64,000 nucleotides of DNA from Dolichospermum flos-aquae CCAP 1403/13F (GCF_012516395.1 NZ_CP051206.1:434001-498000); one strand, 5' to 3'. Positions 1-9,842 are shown, numbered from the stretch's first letter. Numbers and translations: made by a program. The notes: generated by a model not told the origin, from the letters alone.

Positions 1-223
1 TAATAGGTAAGGTAGTTCTCAACTGTAATGAATTGCCGGATTTTCTCACAGAAACACTCACCCTAGCGGCTCTTAGTCTAGCATTAATTGCCTTTAATTC
101 TGTTGTCAGTTTTGCCGTTAAGTGATTTTCCTGGTTTTCTACTGCTTGCATTCTGCCTAAATATCCCCCGTCGGTAATAGCTGTTTGGTGAAAATCGGCA
201 AATGCTTCCTGTGTTCTGTCCAT
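1..223 (-). CDS. XisA/XisC-type tyrosine recombinase of the nifH element, N-terminal part only
   Basis: A minus-strand reading frame opens at an ATG at 223 and runs off the left edge (74 residues seen). Its residues ~40-74 (LTTELKAINARLRAARVSVS, then RKSGNSLQLRTTLP) match the N-terminus of the full recombinase at 21201-22502 (LTQEIQQINLRLKSAKIRVT...ESNGCLQLRATLP). In this family such a gene near one end of an intragenic element encodes the site-specific recombinase that excises it during heterocyst differentiation. The start lies about 110 bp from the nifH junction. Catalytic residues lie outside the window. An internal ATG (residue 25) could also be the start. Confidence 0.75.
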   Translation of the reverse strand, partial: MDRTQEAFADFHQTAITDGGYLGRMQAVENQENHLTAKLTTELKAINARLRAARVSVSVRKSGNSLQLRTTLPI

Positions 224-274
224 ACCCTAGATTTACCCTAATAAAAAAACTGTTCACTCCAGACAATGATTGCG

Positions 275-286
275 GCAAACATAGTT
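275..286. promoter_or_regulatory. GCAAACATAGTT motif near nifH-element end
   Basis: The 12-mer GCAAACATAGTT lies 47 bp inside the nifH junction and about 50 bp upstream of the recombinase start. The same 12-mer occurs at 22644-22655 and 24724-24735 in the nifD element, the latter 54 bp from that element's right core. It may be an accessory binding site for the recombinase or a regulator; that role is inference. Confidence 0.4.
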
Positions 287-312
287 GAAAATGAACATTT
301 TCCGGCTTTTAA

Positions 313-783
<471 letters not shown>

Positions 784-945
784 TTCACTGCTAAGAAAGA
801 ATTTTCTAGTACCAGGAAAAAGGCAGAGAGCAGCACATCAAAAGCTCTCACCTTTGACCAACATTTCCCTATCGCTACAGGGGACTTCATGTCCCCAAAC
901 ACCTCATCCCTATTTCCGTTCCTTTAGGAGCAAGAGAGATTAACA

Positions 946-2308
946 ATGACTTCGACCGACGACAAGAAGATTGTTGAACAAAGAAAAGAACTAGTTAAAG
1001 AAGTTCTCAAAGCTTACCCCGAAAAAGCTGCTAAGAAGCGTGAAAAGCATTTAAACGTATTTGAAGAAGGTAAGGCTGATTGTGGTGTTAAATCTAACAT
1101 CAAATCCTTACCTGGTGTAATGACCGCTCGTGGTTGTGCTTACGCAGGTTCTAAAGGTGTGGTTTGGGGTCCTATTAAGGACATGATCCACATCAGTCAC
1201 GGTCCTGTTGGTTGCGGTTACTGGTCTTGGTCTGGTCGTCGTAACTACTACTTAGGTACAACAGGTATTGATACCTTTGGTACTATGCACTTCACCTCCG
1301 ACTTCCAAGAACGCGACATCGTGTTTGGTGGTGACAAGAAACTGACTAAATTAATTGAAGAATTAGATGTATTATTCCCCTTAAACCGTGGGGTTTCTAT
1401 TCAATCTGAATGTCCTATCGGTTTGATTGGGGATGACATCGAAGCAGTAGCTAGAAAGACATCCAAAACCATCGGTAAGCCAGTTATTCCCGTCCGTTGC
1501 GAAGGTTTCCGTGGTGTGTCTCAGTCTTTAGGACACCACATCGCTAACGACATGATTCGTGACTGGGTATTCCCCAAAGCAGATCAAGGTAAGAAAGACG
1601 GTACATTGAAGTTTGAAGGCACTCCTTATGACGTAGCCATCATTGGTGACTATAACATCGGTGGTGATGCTTGGGCCAGCCGGATTTTGTTAGAAGAAAT
1701 CGGTTTGCGCGTTGTTGCTCAATGGTCTGGTGACGGTACAATCAACGAAATGTTGATGACCCCCAACGTGAAGATGAACCTCATCCACTGTTACCGCTCG
1801 ATGAACTACATCAGCCGTCACATGGAAGAAGCTTATGGTATACCCTGGTTAGAATATAACTTCTTTGGTCCTACCAAAATTGCTGAATCTTTACGCGAAA
1901 TCGCTTCTAAGTTTGATGCGAAGATCCAAGCAAATGCTGAAAAAGTAATTGCTAAGTACCAACCTACCATGGATGCGATCGTTAGTCAATATCGCCCCCG
2001 TTTGGAAGGTAAGACAGTTGCAATGATGGTTGGTGGTTTACGTCCCCGTCACGTTGTTCCCGCTTTCCAAGATTTGGGAATGAAGATGATTGGTACTGGT
2101 TATGAGTTCGCTCACAGTGACGACTATAAACGTACTACTCACTACATCGAAAACGGAACTATCGTTTATGACGACGTTACCGCTTACGAATTTGAAGAGT
2201 TCATCAAAGCATTGAAGCCAGACTTAGTTGCTTCTGGTGTGAAAGAGAAGTATGTATTCCAAAAAATGGGTCTTCCTTTCCGTCAAATGCACTCTTGGGA
2301 TTACTCCG
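946..2308 (+). CDS. nifD: Nitrogenase MoFe protein alpha chain NifD, 5' exon (454 residues)
   Basis: Alpha subunit of the MoFe nitrogenase. Visible are the P-cluster cysteine regions ([30 protein letters not shown]), the FeMo-cofactor cysteine ([10 protein letters not shown]) and the cofactor histidine (RQMHSWDY) just before the break. In the unexcised DNA the frame continues ten codons into the element ([10 protein letters not shown]) and stops at 2340, giving a 464-residue truncated protein. Joining at the shared TACTCCG to 24796-24935 restores 500 residues, the usual family length. An AGGAG-like site precedes the ATG. It needs removal of the ~22.5-kb element to work. Confidence 0.95.
2298..2308 (+). 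repeat. Left core repeat of nifD element (GGATTACTCCG)
   Basis: The 11-mer GGATTACTCCG matches the direct repeat known to flank the Anabaena PCC 7120 nifD element. It lies in nifD codons G/DYSG, and the right copy at 24789-24795 keeps only TACTCCG. Site-specific recombination here would rebuild nifD in frame. Confidence 0.85.
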
Positions 2309-2532
2309 AACTTGATTATGTTGGTGGAAAGGTGCGTTAAATTCAGGTTTTTTTGTTGTGTAATTTTGAGATTTAAATTTTTAGACTAAATGGATTTTAT
2401 TATGTTCTATAATAACATTGTTTGTGGATAACTGCAAGTAATAAAGTTCTGATTTTGTCTGGGTTTGAGATGGTTGTTAATTTGTGATGTTTGGTGATTT
2501 TGCTAAATGGGATAACTTTTTGTGGGTTTATT

Positions 2533-2793
2533 TTATAGACTAAATAGTATGGTGTGTTGGTCTTGAGCAGCAACAGCAGCGTTAATATAACTGAAGATGT
2601 CGTCAAGTTTCCCTATAGCCTCTAGTTCTATTGCTTCCTCTGGGGTGAGGGTATCTAATTTGTTTTTATCAAGCAGTTCTTGCATCCGTTCACCTAGCTT
2701 ATCGGTAAATTTGAATAGCATGAGGTTGTTGATATGCTTGATGCAAATTCCTTCAGGTAGTAATTGGGACGGTTTAACTAGTGTAGTTGTCAT
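2533..2793 (-). CDS. Small conserved hypothetical protein
   Basis: An 86-residue protein from ATG 2793 (MTTTLVKPSQLLPEG...). A 110-residue version from an upstream start is possible. It is acidic and helical, with LGERMQELLDKN followed by LTPEEAIELEAIGKLDDIF, a pattern I associate with small cyanobacterial proteins of unknown function, often next to PIN or other toxin-like genes. No catalytic motif is visible. It lies 76 bp downstream of the STAND ATPase gene on the same strand and could be co-transcribed with it. No function is proposed. Confidence 0.55.
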   Translation of the reverse strand: MTTTLVKPSQLLPEGICIKHINNLMLFKFTDKLGERMQELLDKNKLDTLTPEEAIELEAIGKLDDIFSYINAAVAAQDQHTILFSL

Positions 2794-2869
2794 TGGTAAA
2801 TTATCTTTAATTTTCTTGATTTTATCATTGAATATTTGGGATGTGATATCTACACAGAATATCACTAAC

Positions 2870-4216
2870 TCAAGGAGTTATTATAACATATTCCCTAAAA
2901 ACAGGAGATAAAATAAACAATGTTTTATCACTTTCTATAGTTGTAACTAAATAGCGCCTCTTTAAAGACTGTAAACCATTAATTAATTCCATAGAAGATA
3001 AAGATAAACTTTCTCTTAATTGTTCTCTATTCACAGGTTTATTAGATTTACTCATTTCTAAAACTATCTGTTGTTCTACTGTTGATAGCCTATTAAATAG
3101 TTCACTTAATTGATATTTCATATTCTCTGTCAACAGCAATCCTTCACTTAAAAAATCTGATATCTTACCTTGGAAAATATTTCTAATTAAACTAGAAATA
3201 TCTTGTAAATAAGCTGGATTACCTTCATATAAATTAATGAGTTTTGACAAACTTTCCTCATCTTTTAGTTTTTGATTTTTCAAAATATCTGTATTATCTA
3301 AACCTTGTAATTCTAAGCATTTAACCGGATACAACTCTTCATCTATGCAAATCATCTCTTGACATTGTTCTTGACTAATTAAAATCAAACTACTTTGATG
3401 TTCAATTTCTGTTATCATTGTCAAAAATGTTTTATAGTCTTTATATTCAGCTTTATACTGTCCAGCAAATTGTCCTGGGGTAAATAGTTCTTGGATATTA
3501 TCAATAATAATTAAACATTTTTGCTGACGGAAAAGATTAAAAAGTTGAGTTAGTTTATTTTCAGTTTGAATAAATTCGGAATTAATCGCTTTGAAAATTT
3601 CAGCGATAATGGAATCTAAAGAATCGGATAATTTAATATTTTTCCAGATGATGATATTGAAATTTTGTAAGTTTAGGTCAACAAATCTTTTAATTAAGGT
3701 AGTTTTGCCAATTCCGGGTAATCCCACAATGGAAATGAGACGGGTATTTTGATTAATTAACCAATGGGATAGGGTTTGTAGTTCTGTTTCGCGTCCGTAA
3801 AAATGGGTGATTTTTGGTGCAATTGTTAACTCATGATAAGATTTTTCGTAAGAGTCTTGTTCCCTATCTTTAGAAGAATTTTGAGGATTATTAGAACACC
3901 AATTAATATGACTGTTATTAATTAAACTAACTTGCTGTAAGGAATTATTGTATGAATTAGCTAATCTTTCTATAGTCCAACAAAAATTAGATTTATTAAT
4001 ATCTTCACCTAACTGTTCCGATAGAATTTTAAATAACTTACGACTAACATCTCCAATATAGTTTTGACTATTGTATCCCGATTCGTCTGCTATTTGATTG
4101 TAAGTTTGACCTTGCCAAAGTCCTTTGAGAATGGCTTTTTCTAAATCGTCTAGATGTTCTCCTGTTTGTTTCTGGACTACTTGATCCACAAATTGTAATA
4201 ACTCTGTAACATTCAT
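2870..4216 (-). CDS. STAND/NB-ARC-type ATPase with N-terminal helical domain
   Basis: A 448-residue predicted signalling ATPase. Residues 1-85 form a helical, HTH-like domain also seen in the gene at 38445 (ELLQ.VD..V....G.HL.DL....). A low-complexity linker follows. The nucleotide-binding domain starts with YGRETELQTLSHWL (~140), Walker A is GLPGIGKTT (165-173) and Walker B is CLIIIDN (234-240). The C-terminal ~80 residues resemble a winged-helix domain. No repeat sensor or effector domain is visible, so it is shorter than typical STAND proteins. It diverges from the vWA-phosphatase-kinase operon across a 203-bp intergenic region, which suggests shared function or regulation (inference). Confidence 0.75.
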   Translation of the reverse strand: MNVTELLQFVDQVVQKQTGEHLDDLEKAILKGLWQGQTYNQIADESGYNSQNYIGDVSRKLFKILSEQLGEDINKSNFCWTIERLANSYNNSLQQVSLINNSHINWCSNNPQNSSKDREQDSYEKSYHELTIAPKITHFYGRETELQTLSHWLINQNTRLISIVGLPGIGKTTLIKRFVDLNLQNFNIIIWKNIKLSDSLDSIIAEIFKAINSEFIQTENKLTQLFNLFRQQKCLIIIDNIQELFTPGQFAGQYKAEYKDYKTFLTMITEIEHQSSLILISQEQCQEMICIDEELYPVKCLELQGLDNTDILKNQKLKDEESLSKLINLYEGNPAYLQDISSLIRNIFQGKISDFLSEGLLLTENMKYQLSELFNRLSTVEQQIVLEMSKSNKPVNREQLRESLSLSSMELINGLQSLKRRYLVTTIESDKTLFILSPVFREYVIITP

Positions 4217-4419
4217 ATATTCTAGGCTGGGTAAGTATTACAGCAACAATTATAACTTAATTTCAACCATGAAAATCATACTTTTTCAGTGTTTTTCGGG
4301 TTACTGAGTTTATATTTCGTTATATAAATGCGAGAAAAACAGGTTTTTTTGGTGTAGAAAGTTGAAAAGAGAACATTTAGTATAAGAACTAGCTAAAACA
4401 TAAGTACGGATATAAATTT

Positions 4420-5091
4420 ATGGCTGACAATCAGGGTGTAACCTATGCAGTGGACTTAGTAATGTGTATTGATGGCACAGGTTCAATGGGTCATTTGATT
4501 GAAGAGGTGAAATCAACCGCTCTGAAGTTTTATGAGAAGCTAGAAGCCAAAATGAAGGAAAAAACTAAGAAAATTGACCAACTTAGAGCTAAGGTAATTG
4601 TATTTCGGGATTATTGGGCAGATTCACCAGAAATTGCGATGCAATGTTCAGAATTTTTTGATTTGCGATCGCAGTCCCCAGATTTTGCTAATTTTATCTC
4701 TGGAATTAAGGCTGAAGGTGGTGGAGATGAACCCGAACATGGCTTAGAAGGATTGGGGTTAGCACTTAAATCCGACTGGCAAAAAGGGAATTTTAGCAAG
4801 CAAAGATATGTGGTAGTTGTTTACACAGATGCCAGTGCCCATAGTTTAGAAAAAGGTGAAAAACCCAGTAACTACCCTGAAAATATCCCAAAAACCTTTG
4901 ATGAATTGACAGATTATTGGCACGAAATGCCAGTATCAGCTAAACGATTGGTACTATTTGCTCCTGATGCTTCACCTTGGACAGTTGTAAGCAGTTGGGA
5001 AAATACAGTTCATTACGTTTCTGAAGCAGGTAATGGATTAGAAAAAGTAAACGAAGACCAAATATTAGATGCGATCGCTAACAGTATATAA
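4420..5091 (+). CDS. vWA-domain protein, complete metal site
   Basis: A 223-residue stand-alone von Willebrand factor A domain. The metal-ion-dependent adhesion site reads DGTGS (D18, T20, S22), GGGDEPEHG near residue 105 and YTDAS near residue 138, so all three MIDAS elements are present. No signal peptide or membrane segment, so cytoplasmic. It is the first gene of a rightward operon: a second vWA follows 11 bp downstream, then PP2C, kinase and zinc-ribbon genes. This matches the vWA-PP2C-kinase (TerY-P-like) triads known from stress and conflict systems. A role as metal-dependent adaptor is inference. Confidence 0.8.
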   Translation: MADNQGVTYAVDLVMCIDGTGSMGHLIEEVKSTALKFYEKLEAKMKEKTKKIDQLRAKVIVFRDYWADSPEIAMQCSEFFDLRSQSPDFANFISGIKAEGGGDEPEHGLEGLGLALKSDWQKGNFSKQRYVVVVYTDASAHSLEKGEKPSNYPENIPKTFDELTDYWHEMPVSAKRLVLFAPDASPWTVVSSWENTVHYVSEAGNGLEKVNEDQILDAIANSI

Positions 5092-5102
5092 GCAAATGAG
5101 CT

Positions 5103-5780
5103 ATGGCTGCCAATCAAGGTGTAACCTACGCAATAGATTTAGTCATGTGTATTGATGGCACAAGTTCAATGAGTTCGTTCATTAAAGAAGTGAAATCAAG
5201 CGCTCTAGATTTTTACGAGCAGATAGAAGCCAAAATGAAAGCAAGGAGTAAAAAAATTCACCAACTTAGAGCTAAGGTAATTGTATTTCGGGATCATTGG
5301 GCAGATTCACCAGGAATTGTCATGCAGTCTTCTAAATTTTTTGACTTACCATCTGAGTCCTCCGATTTTGCTAATTTTATCTCTGGAATTAAAGCTGAAG
5401 GTGGTAGTTCTGGACTCAGAAATGGCTTAGAAGCAGTTGGATTAGCACTTAAATCCAACTGGGAAAAAAGGGATTTTAGTAAGAAAAGATATGTTGTAGT
5501 TGTTTACACAAATGCCGGCGCTCATAGTTTAGAAAAAGGTGGAAAACTTAATTATTACCCTAATAATCCCCCAAAAACCTTTGATGAATTAACAGATTAT
5601 TGGCACGATATGCCAGTATCAGCTAAACGATTGGTACTATTTGCTCCTGATGTTGAACCTTGGACAGTTGTAAGCAGTTGGGAAAATACAGTTCATTATG
5701 TTTCTGAAGCAGGTAATGGATTAGAAGAATTTGAGAAAGATCAAATGTTATATACATTGGGTATCATTAATAGTATATAA
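5103..5780 (+). CDS. vWA-domain paralogue with degenerate metal site
   Basis: A 225-residue paralogue of the preceding gene, closely similar over its whole length and clearly a tandem duplicate. The first MIDAS element is kept as DGTSS. The second is lost (GGGDEPEHG becomes GGSSGLRNG) and the third aspartate is replaced (YTDAS becomes YTNAG). Metal binding is therefore probably weakened or absent, which suggests one active and one structural partner. It starts 11 bp after the first vWA stop and ends 87 bp before the PP2C gene. Confidence 0.8.
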   Translation: MAANQGVTYAIDLVMCIDGTSSMSSFIKEVKSSALDFYEQIEAKMKARSKKIHQLRAKVIVFRDHWADSPGIVMQSSKFFDLPSESSDFANFISGIKAEGGSSGLRNGLEAVGLALKSNWEKRDFSKKRYVVVVYTNAGAHSLEKGGKLNYYPNNPPKTFDELTDYWHDMPVSAKRLVLFAPDVEPWTVVSSWENTVHYVSEAGNGLEEFEKDQMLYTLGIINSI

Positions 5781-5867
5781 GCAACGATAGTTAACTTAAT
5801 CATGAAAATATGAGTGGTTAAGTTAAGTTTCTCAATTAAAGTAAAAATTTGAACAAGGATTTTAGTA

Positions 5868-7637
5868 ATGCTTATGACATCATTTAAGGCAGTAGTAAAT
5901 TTAGAAGTAGCTGAAAATAAAGGTGAAGATGCTAACCTGATAGAAACTTATAAGCAAACAAAAATTTATTTGATGGGAGTATTTGATGGTTTAGGAGGTC
6001 GTTCTGCTGGTTATAATGATGAAACTGGGGGACGGATTGCTTCAAGAATAGCATCTGAAATTAGTAAAAAATTTTTCACACATTACAATGGTCAAATAAC
6101 ATTAGCAAATGCTATTCAGTTACAAGATGAAATTTGTCAAGCACTAAAAACAGCCGCAGATGATCATAATATGCGAACCACTTCATCTAAACTTAAAGGT
6201 TCTTTAGTAGAGCATAAACTTTGCACAACAATTGCCTTAGCTAGTATTCCCAAACAAGAAACTACGGGTAACTCTTTTAAAGTTGATTTAGCTTGGATGG
6301 GAGATTCACGAATTTATTTTCTCAGCCCTAGTAAGGGTTTACAGCAATTAACTAAAGATGATTTAGTAACTCCCAAAGATGCTTTTGAAATGCTCAGACA
6401 AGATCCACCAATGTCTCAATATTTAACTGCTGATATTAATCCCAAATGGCAAATCCATTTTCAGAGTCATACATTTCAAGAACAGGGCTGTTTTCTAGCT
6501 TGTACTGATGGTTGCTTTCAGTATGTTTCTGCTCCTTGGGAGTTTGAAAGATTGCTGCTAAAAACACTTTCTAATTCAAAAGGCACTACAAAGGAAACGA
6601 ATAATTGGCAAGGTTTAATTGAGCAAAAATATACTGAAATTAAACAAGATGACGTTTCTTTGATTATTTATCCAGTTGGTTTTCAAAAAATATCAGCTAT
6701 CAAAGATGTTTATCAAAACCGATTGGGGTATCTTCAAGAAAACTTTATTTCTGATACTAATAACTATGATGAATTGAAAAATCTATGGGAAAAATACAAA
6801 CCTGACTATGAACATTATTTGCCATCTATTCAGGATAGTCCACCTATTTCTCATGTATCTGCTTCAGAAGATAAATCTTCTACTTCAGGTGCAAGTACAA
6901 GTAAAGAATGTAAACAACTGACTGAAACATTTAACGAACAAAAAGAAGCTAAAATTAAAAAGCTTTTAGATGATGCTAACTCTTATTGTGCAAATTATCA
7001 GCTTTCAAAAGCGCAGGAATTATGTGAACAAGCTTTAAAATTACAACCATACAACAGTGCTGCTAAATATCTATCAGGAGTTATTTATTATGAATTAGCA
7101 AAACAACCCTGTAATTATCAGCAAAAACCTAAATATTTAAATGATGCTGCTTCTCAGATTGAAGAAGTTATTGAGCAGTTATCAGAAAAAGTAAAAGCAT
7201 ATCAAATTTTAGGTAAAATTTACTATGACTTAAAAGATTGGGAAAAAGCAGTTGAATTTTATGCGAACTTTTTTGATTGTAAAGGTTCGGAAAAATCCAT
7301 AGATTTCGATTATGTAAATTCTAGAAACTTTGATCTAGATTTAGATTTTTTTGTTGCTTCTCTTCGTCTATTTCAATCAAATTTTAATAACCGTAAATCA
7401 GCCAATTCAGCAATTCAGTTCTCTCGACGTATAATTGACAACAGTGCAAGTTTATCTTATGCTAACAAACCTTTAATTTATTACCATATAGCAAGTTTAC
7501 AAGAAATAGAAAAAGAATTTGACGCTGCATTAAATAGTCTAAAAAAACTTTTAGAATTAGATTTAGATGATTCAATGCGACAAAAAGCAACACAAAAATA
7601 TCAAGATATTTTGAATAGATTAAATAATAGGAGATAG
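5868..7637 (+). CDS. PP2C-type protein phosphatase with C-terminal TPR region
   Basis: A 589-residue protein. Residues ~1-270 hold the PP2C motifs: GEDA (19-22), GVFDGLGG (37-44), MGDSRIYF (144-151), CTDG (212-215) and QDDVSLI (260-266), so both metal-binding aspartate sets are present. A linker (~300-350) is rich in Ser/Thr/Glu. Residues ~360-589 are helical TPR-like repeats (YQLSKAQELCEQALKLQP and similar). By family it removes phosphates from Ser/Thr, presumably those added by the kinase encoded 6 bp downstream. The start may be ATG 5868 or 5874; AAGG lies at suitable spacing. Confidence 0.85.
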   Translation: MLMTSFKAVVNLEVAENKGEDANLIETYKQTKIYLMGVFDGLGGRSAGYNDETGGRIASRIASEISKKFFTHYNGQITLANAIQLQDEICQALKTAADDHNMRTTSSKLKGSLVEHKLCTTIALASIPKQETTGNSFKVDLAWMGDSRIYFLSPSKGLQQLTKDDLVTPKDAFEMLRQDPPMSQYLTADINPKWQIHFQSHTFQEQGCFLACTDGCFQYVSAPWEFERLLLKTLSNSKGTTKETNNWQGLIEQKYTEIKQDDVSLIIYPVGFQKISAIKDVYQNRLGYLQENFISDTNNYDELKNLWEKYKPDYEHYLPSIQDSPPISHVSASEDKSSTSGASTSKECKQLTETFNEQKEAKIKKLLDDANSYCANYQLSKAQELCEQALKLQPYNSAAKYLSGVIYYELAKQPCNYQQKPKYLNDAASQIEEVIEQLSEKVKAYQILGKIYYDLKDWEKAVEFYANFFDCKGSEKSIDFDYVNSRNFDLDLDFFVASLRLFQSNFNNRKSANSAIQFSRRIIDNSASLSYANKPLIYYHIASLQEIEKEFDAALNSLKKLLELDLDDSMRQKATQKYQDILNRLNNRR

Positions 7638-7643
7638 TAATCA

Positions 7644-8639
7644 ATGTCTTATAAAACAGGTGATCTAATTGCTGATAAATATTTAGTAACCCGTGAATTT
7701 GATAGCGCTAATGGTGGGCAATGTCAATGGGGTTTTGCTGTAAATATAAATGATCGTAATGAGTATTTTGTGAAAAAATTTCTGAGTCCCGTATATCCAG
7801 GAGAAAAAGCACCAGGAGGCGAAAAAAGTAAACAAAAGCGTCGTGATCAATGCGATAAATTTGCTAGAAAACAATTACTAATTCAAGAAGCACTATCTGC
7901 TTGTGGTTCTGGTGGTTCAGTTGTTGTCACGGTAGACTTTTTTAAATATGGTAATGAAAATGGTGAACATTTTTTTAAAGTTTGTCAAAAAGTAGATACT
8001 AGCTCTTTATCAAAAGTCATACATACATTAGAACCAGAAAAGCGTTTATTTGTCATGCTAACAGCGGTAGGAGCGCTTAATATCTTACATTACAATGGCA
8101 TTGTTCATCTTGATTTGAAACCAGATAATATCCTAATTCAAGAATGGGAAGGAAAACAAATTGCCAAAATTATTGATTTTGATAGCAGTATTATTGAAGG
8201 AGAATCAATAGCAGTGGAATTTTTAGTAGGTGATCCAGTATATTATTCACCTGAGTTTGCTAAACATATTTCTACAAATGGAGAAACACCAGCACCAAAC
8301 AAGAAATCTGATATTTTTTCCTTGGGGTTAATTTTATGTGAATATTGGACCGGTAGTCGTCCATTTTTATCAGGAAGCTATACTTATGCCCATGAAGCAG
8401 TTCTAGATGGAAAAAAACTTGAATTACCATTACCACAGAGTAAAAGTAAATTACGGGGAACTATGATTCAAACTCCACTGGATATAGAAGTGCGTCATCT
8501 CATAGGAAAAATGTTAATTTTAAGTCCTGAAAAAAGACCTCAAATAACTGAAGTACAGCAACAGATTAAATATCTTTATAATAACGGTACTTTACCTAAA
8601 AATAAAGATGCCAAAAATAAGTTAATTATGAATTTTTAA
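7644..8639 (+). CDS. Serine/threonine protein kinase (triad kinase)
   Basis: A 331-residue single-domain kinase. It has the ATP-anchoring lysine in EYFVKKFL (~44), the catalytic loop HLDLKPDN (155-162), DFD in place of DFG at 178-180, and a SPE version of the APE motif (~203). The glycine loop is unusual (FDSANGGQCQWG). No transmembrane segment or sensor domain, unlike most cyanobacterial Pkn kinases. It follows the PP2C gene by 6 bp and precedes the zinc-ribbon gene by 5 bp, so it is translationally coupled within the vWA-PP2C-kinase operon. Likely substrates are the vWA proteins (inference). Confidence 0.85.
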   Translation: MSYKTGDLIADKYLVTREFDSANGGQCQWGFAVNINDRNEYFVKKFLSPVYPGEKAPGGEKSKQKRRDQCDKFARKQLLIQEALSACGSGGSVVVTVDFFKYGNENGEHFFKVCQKVDTSSLSKVIHTLEPEKRLFVMLTAVGALNILHYNGIVHLDLKPDNILIQEWEGKQIAKIIDFDSSIIEGESIAVEFLVGDPVYYSPEFAKHISTNGETPAPNKKSDIFSLGLILCEYWTGSRPFLSGSYTYAHEAVLDGKKLELPLPQSKSKLRGTMIQTPLDIEVRHLIGKMLILSPEKRPQITEVQQQIKYLYNNGTLPKNKDAKNKLIMNF

Positions 8640-8644
8640 CTTCC

Positions 8645-9223
8645 ATGAAAAAAACATACAAATGTAAAAGTTGTGGCTGTGAAGTTGTATCTCTGATGAA
8701 ACCTTCTGAATGTCAAGTTTGTGGAGGACGAGAATGGATGATACCAACTACTACTAAAACCGTTAATTTAGGAGATGAACCAATGGCTATTGATAAAGAC
8801 TTATTATCTTCATTCAAATTTCGATCAACAATACAGAATTTCTGCCAAACTGTTGGCTGGGATCTTTATAGTATTAATGATACAAGAGCTATCATGAGAT
8901 TTAGTATGGATTCTGGTAGTACACAAACTGTATTTATTCTCAAATATGATTCGACTCTAGAATTTTCTTGTCCGAGTAGTTTAAAATTTGATGATACAGA
9001 TGATATACCGCATAGTTTATCTACTTGGCTATTGATAAGTAATGCACGATATAAATTCGGTTTTTGGTGTATAGAAAAGATAGAAGATAAGCAGGTTTTT
9101 TCAATTATTCATAATGCAGAAATGAGTTTAATTGATATTAATTATTTCTGCAAAATAGTTGATAGACTAGCACAAGAATGTGATAAATTTGAACAAACAA
9201 TAGCAAACATAATGAATAGTTAA
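8645..9223 (+). CDS. Zinc-ribbon protein with YbjN-like C-terminal region
   Basis: A 192-residue protein. The N-terminus has two CxxC knuckles (CKSCGC at ~7-12, CQVCGG at ~23-28), a zinc ribbon. Residues ~55-190 form an alpha/beta region (SFKFRSTIQNFCQTVGWDLY, later WCIEKIEDKQVFSIIHNAEM) that looks like the YbjN / type III chaperone-like fold; that assignment is tentative. Last gene of the vWA-vWA-PP2C-kinase operon, starting 5 bp after the kinase stop. It could be a recognition or scaffold subunit. Confidence 0.65.
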   Translation: MKKTYKCKSCGCEVVSLMKPSECQVCGGREWMIPTTTKTVNLGDEPMAIDKDLLSSFKFRSTIQNFCQTVGWDLYSINDTRAIMRFSMDSGSTQTVFILKYDSTLEFSCPSSLKFDDTDDIPHSLSTWLLISNARYKFGFWCIEKIEDKQVFSIIHNAEMSLIDINYFCKIVDRLAQECDKFEQTIANIMNS

Positions 9224-9250
9224 TGGTAATTATAGCAGGCGAGGCGATCG

Positions 9251-9628
9251 CTACCAATTAATGACCTTCAAACGGTTGATCTTTGCAAATTCTTGATCAG
9301 CAGTCACTAAGCTTGCTGAATTTTGGATTGTTATTGCAGCAATTACTGCATCAGGTAATTTTAACCGATATTGCTGACGAATTTCGATAATCTTGTCAAC
9401 TAATACCGGATCACCTGCTGCCAAACCAACAATTTCCACTCGCTGAATAAATTGTTGAAAAAGTTGGAGATCGCTTTGGGTTAGCCCAGAAAAAACCAAA
9501 AATTCAATCTGGCTAATAATCGAAATCCCAATCCAATTAGCATTTTGAAGTAATTGAATAAGTTGGGTATTACCTTGTAACAGGGCAATGATCGCATTCG
9601 TATCTAGCACATAGCGATTACCATTCAT
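9251..9628 (-). CDS. vapC: PIN-domain ribonuclease toxin, VapC family
   Basis: A 125-residue PIN domain with the acidic residues expected for metal-dependent RNA cleavage: YVLDTNAI near the N-terminus, SQIEFL, LPDAVIAA and LVTADQEF. It overlaps the upstream antitoxin gene by 11 bp, the usual translational coupling of type II toxin-antitoxin modules. Family members cut tRNA or rRNA; the target here is unknown. It is part of nifD-element cargo and could stabilise the element. Convergent with the zinc-ribbon gene, 27 bp apart. Confidence 0.85.
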   Translation of the reverse strand: MNGNRYVLDTNAIIALLQGNTQLIQLLQNANWIGISIISQIEFLVFSGLTQSDLQLFQQFIQRVEIVGLAAGDPVLVDKIIEIRQQYRLKLPDAVIAAITIQNSASLVTADQEFAKINRLKVINW

Positions 9629-9842
9629 CTCTTAATGTCCTTTGCATCACTACTGCATCTCCTTGCCAATTTAACCGTCCTACCAAATCAGAAAAATCAT
9701 ACTTGAGATTTTGATCTTTAGATGGGACAACTGGATTAATTACCAGCACAATACTTACTTCTCCCGGATCAAGTTGTGTGGGAATGTCAAGATGCAAATG
9801 ACCTGATGAATCCACTATCGTTGTAAGTTGAAGAACTTCCAT
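9618..9842 (-). CDS. Antitoxin partner of VapC
   Basis: A 74-residue protein with an N-terminal AbrB/VapB-like beta segment (VDSSGHLHLDIPTQLDPGEV) and a C-terminal tail ending LNWQGDAVVMQRTLRDEW, a composition typical of VapB-type antitoxins that wrap a PIN toxin. It precedes and overlaps the toxin gene by 11 bp. It would bind its own promoter and neutralise the toxin (family knowledge). Confidence 0.75.
   Translation of the reverse strand: MEVLQLTTIVDSSGHLHLDIPTQLDPGEVSIVLVINPVVPSKDQNLKYDFSDLVGRLNWQGDAVVMQRTLRDEW

Noticed and set aside
84-278. 64-residue minus-strand frame near the left edge
   Set aside because: The adjacent frame starting at 223 matches a recombinase N-terminus; the 84-278 frame has no similarity and is a shadow.
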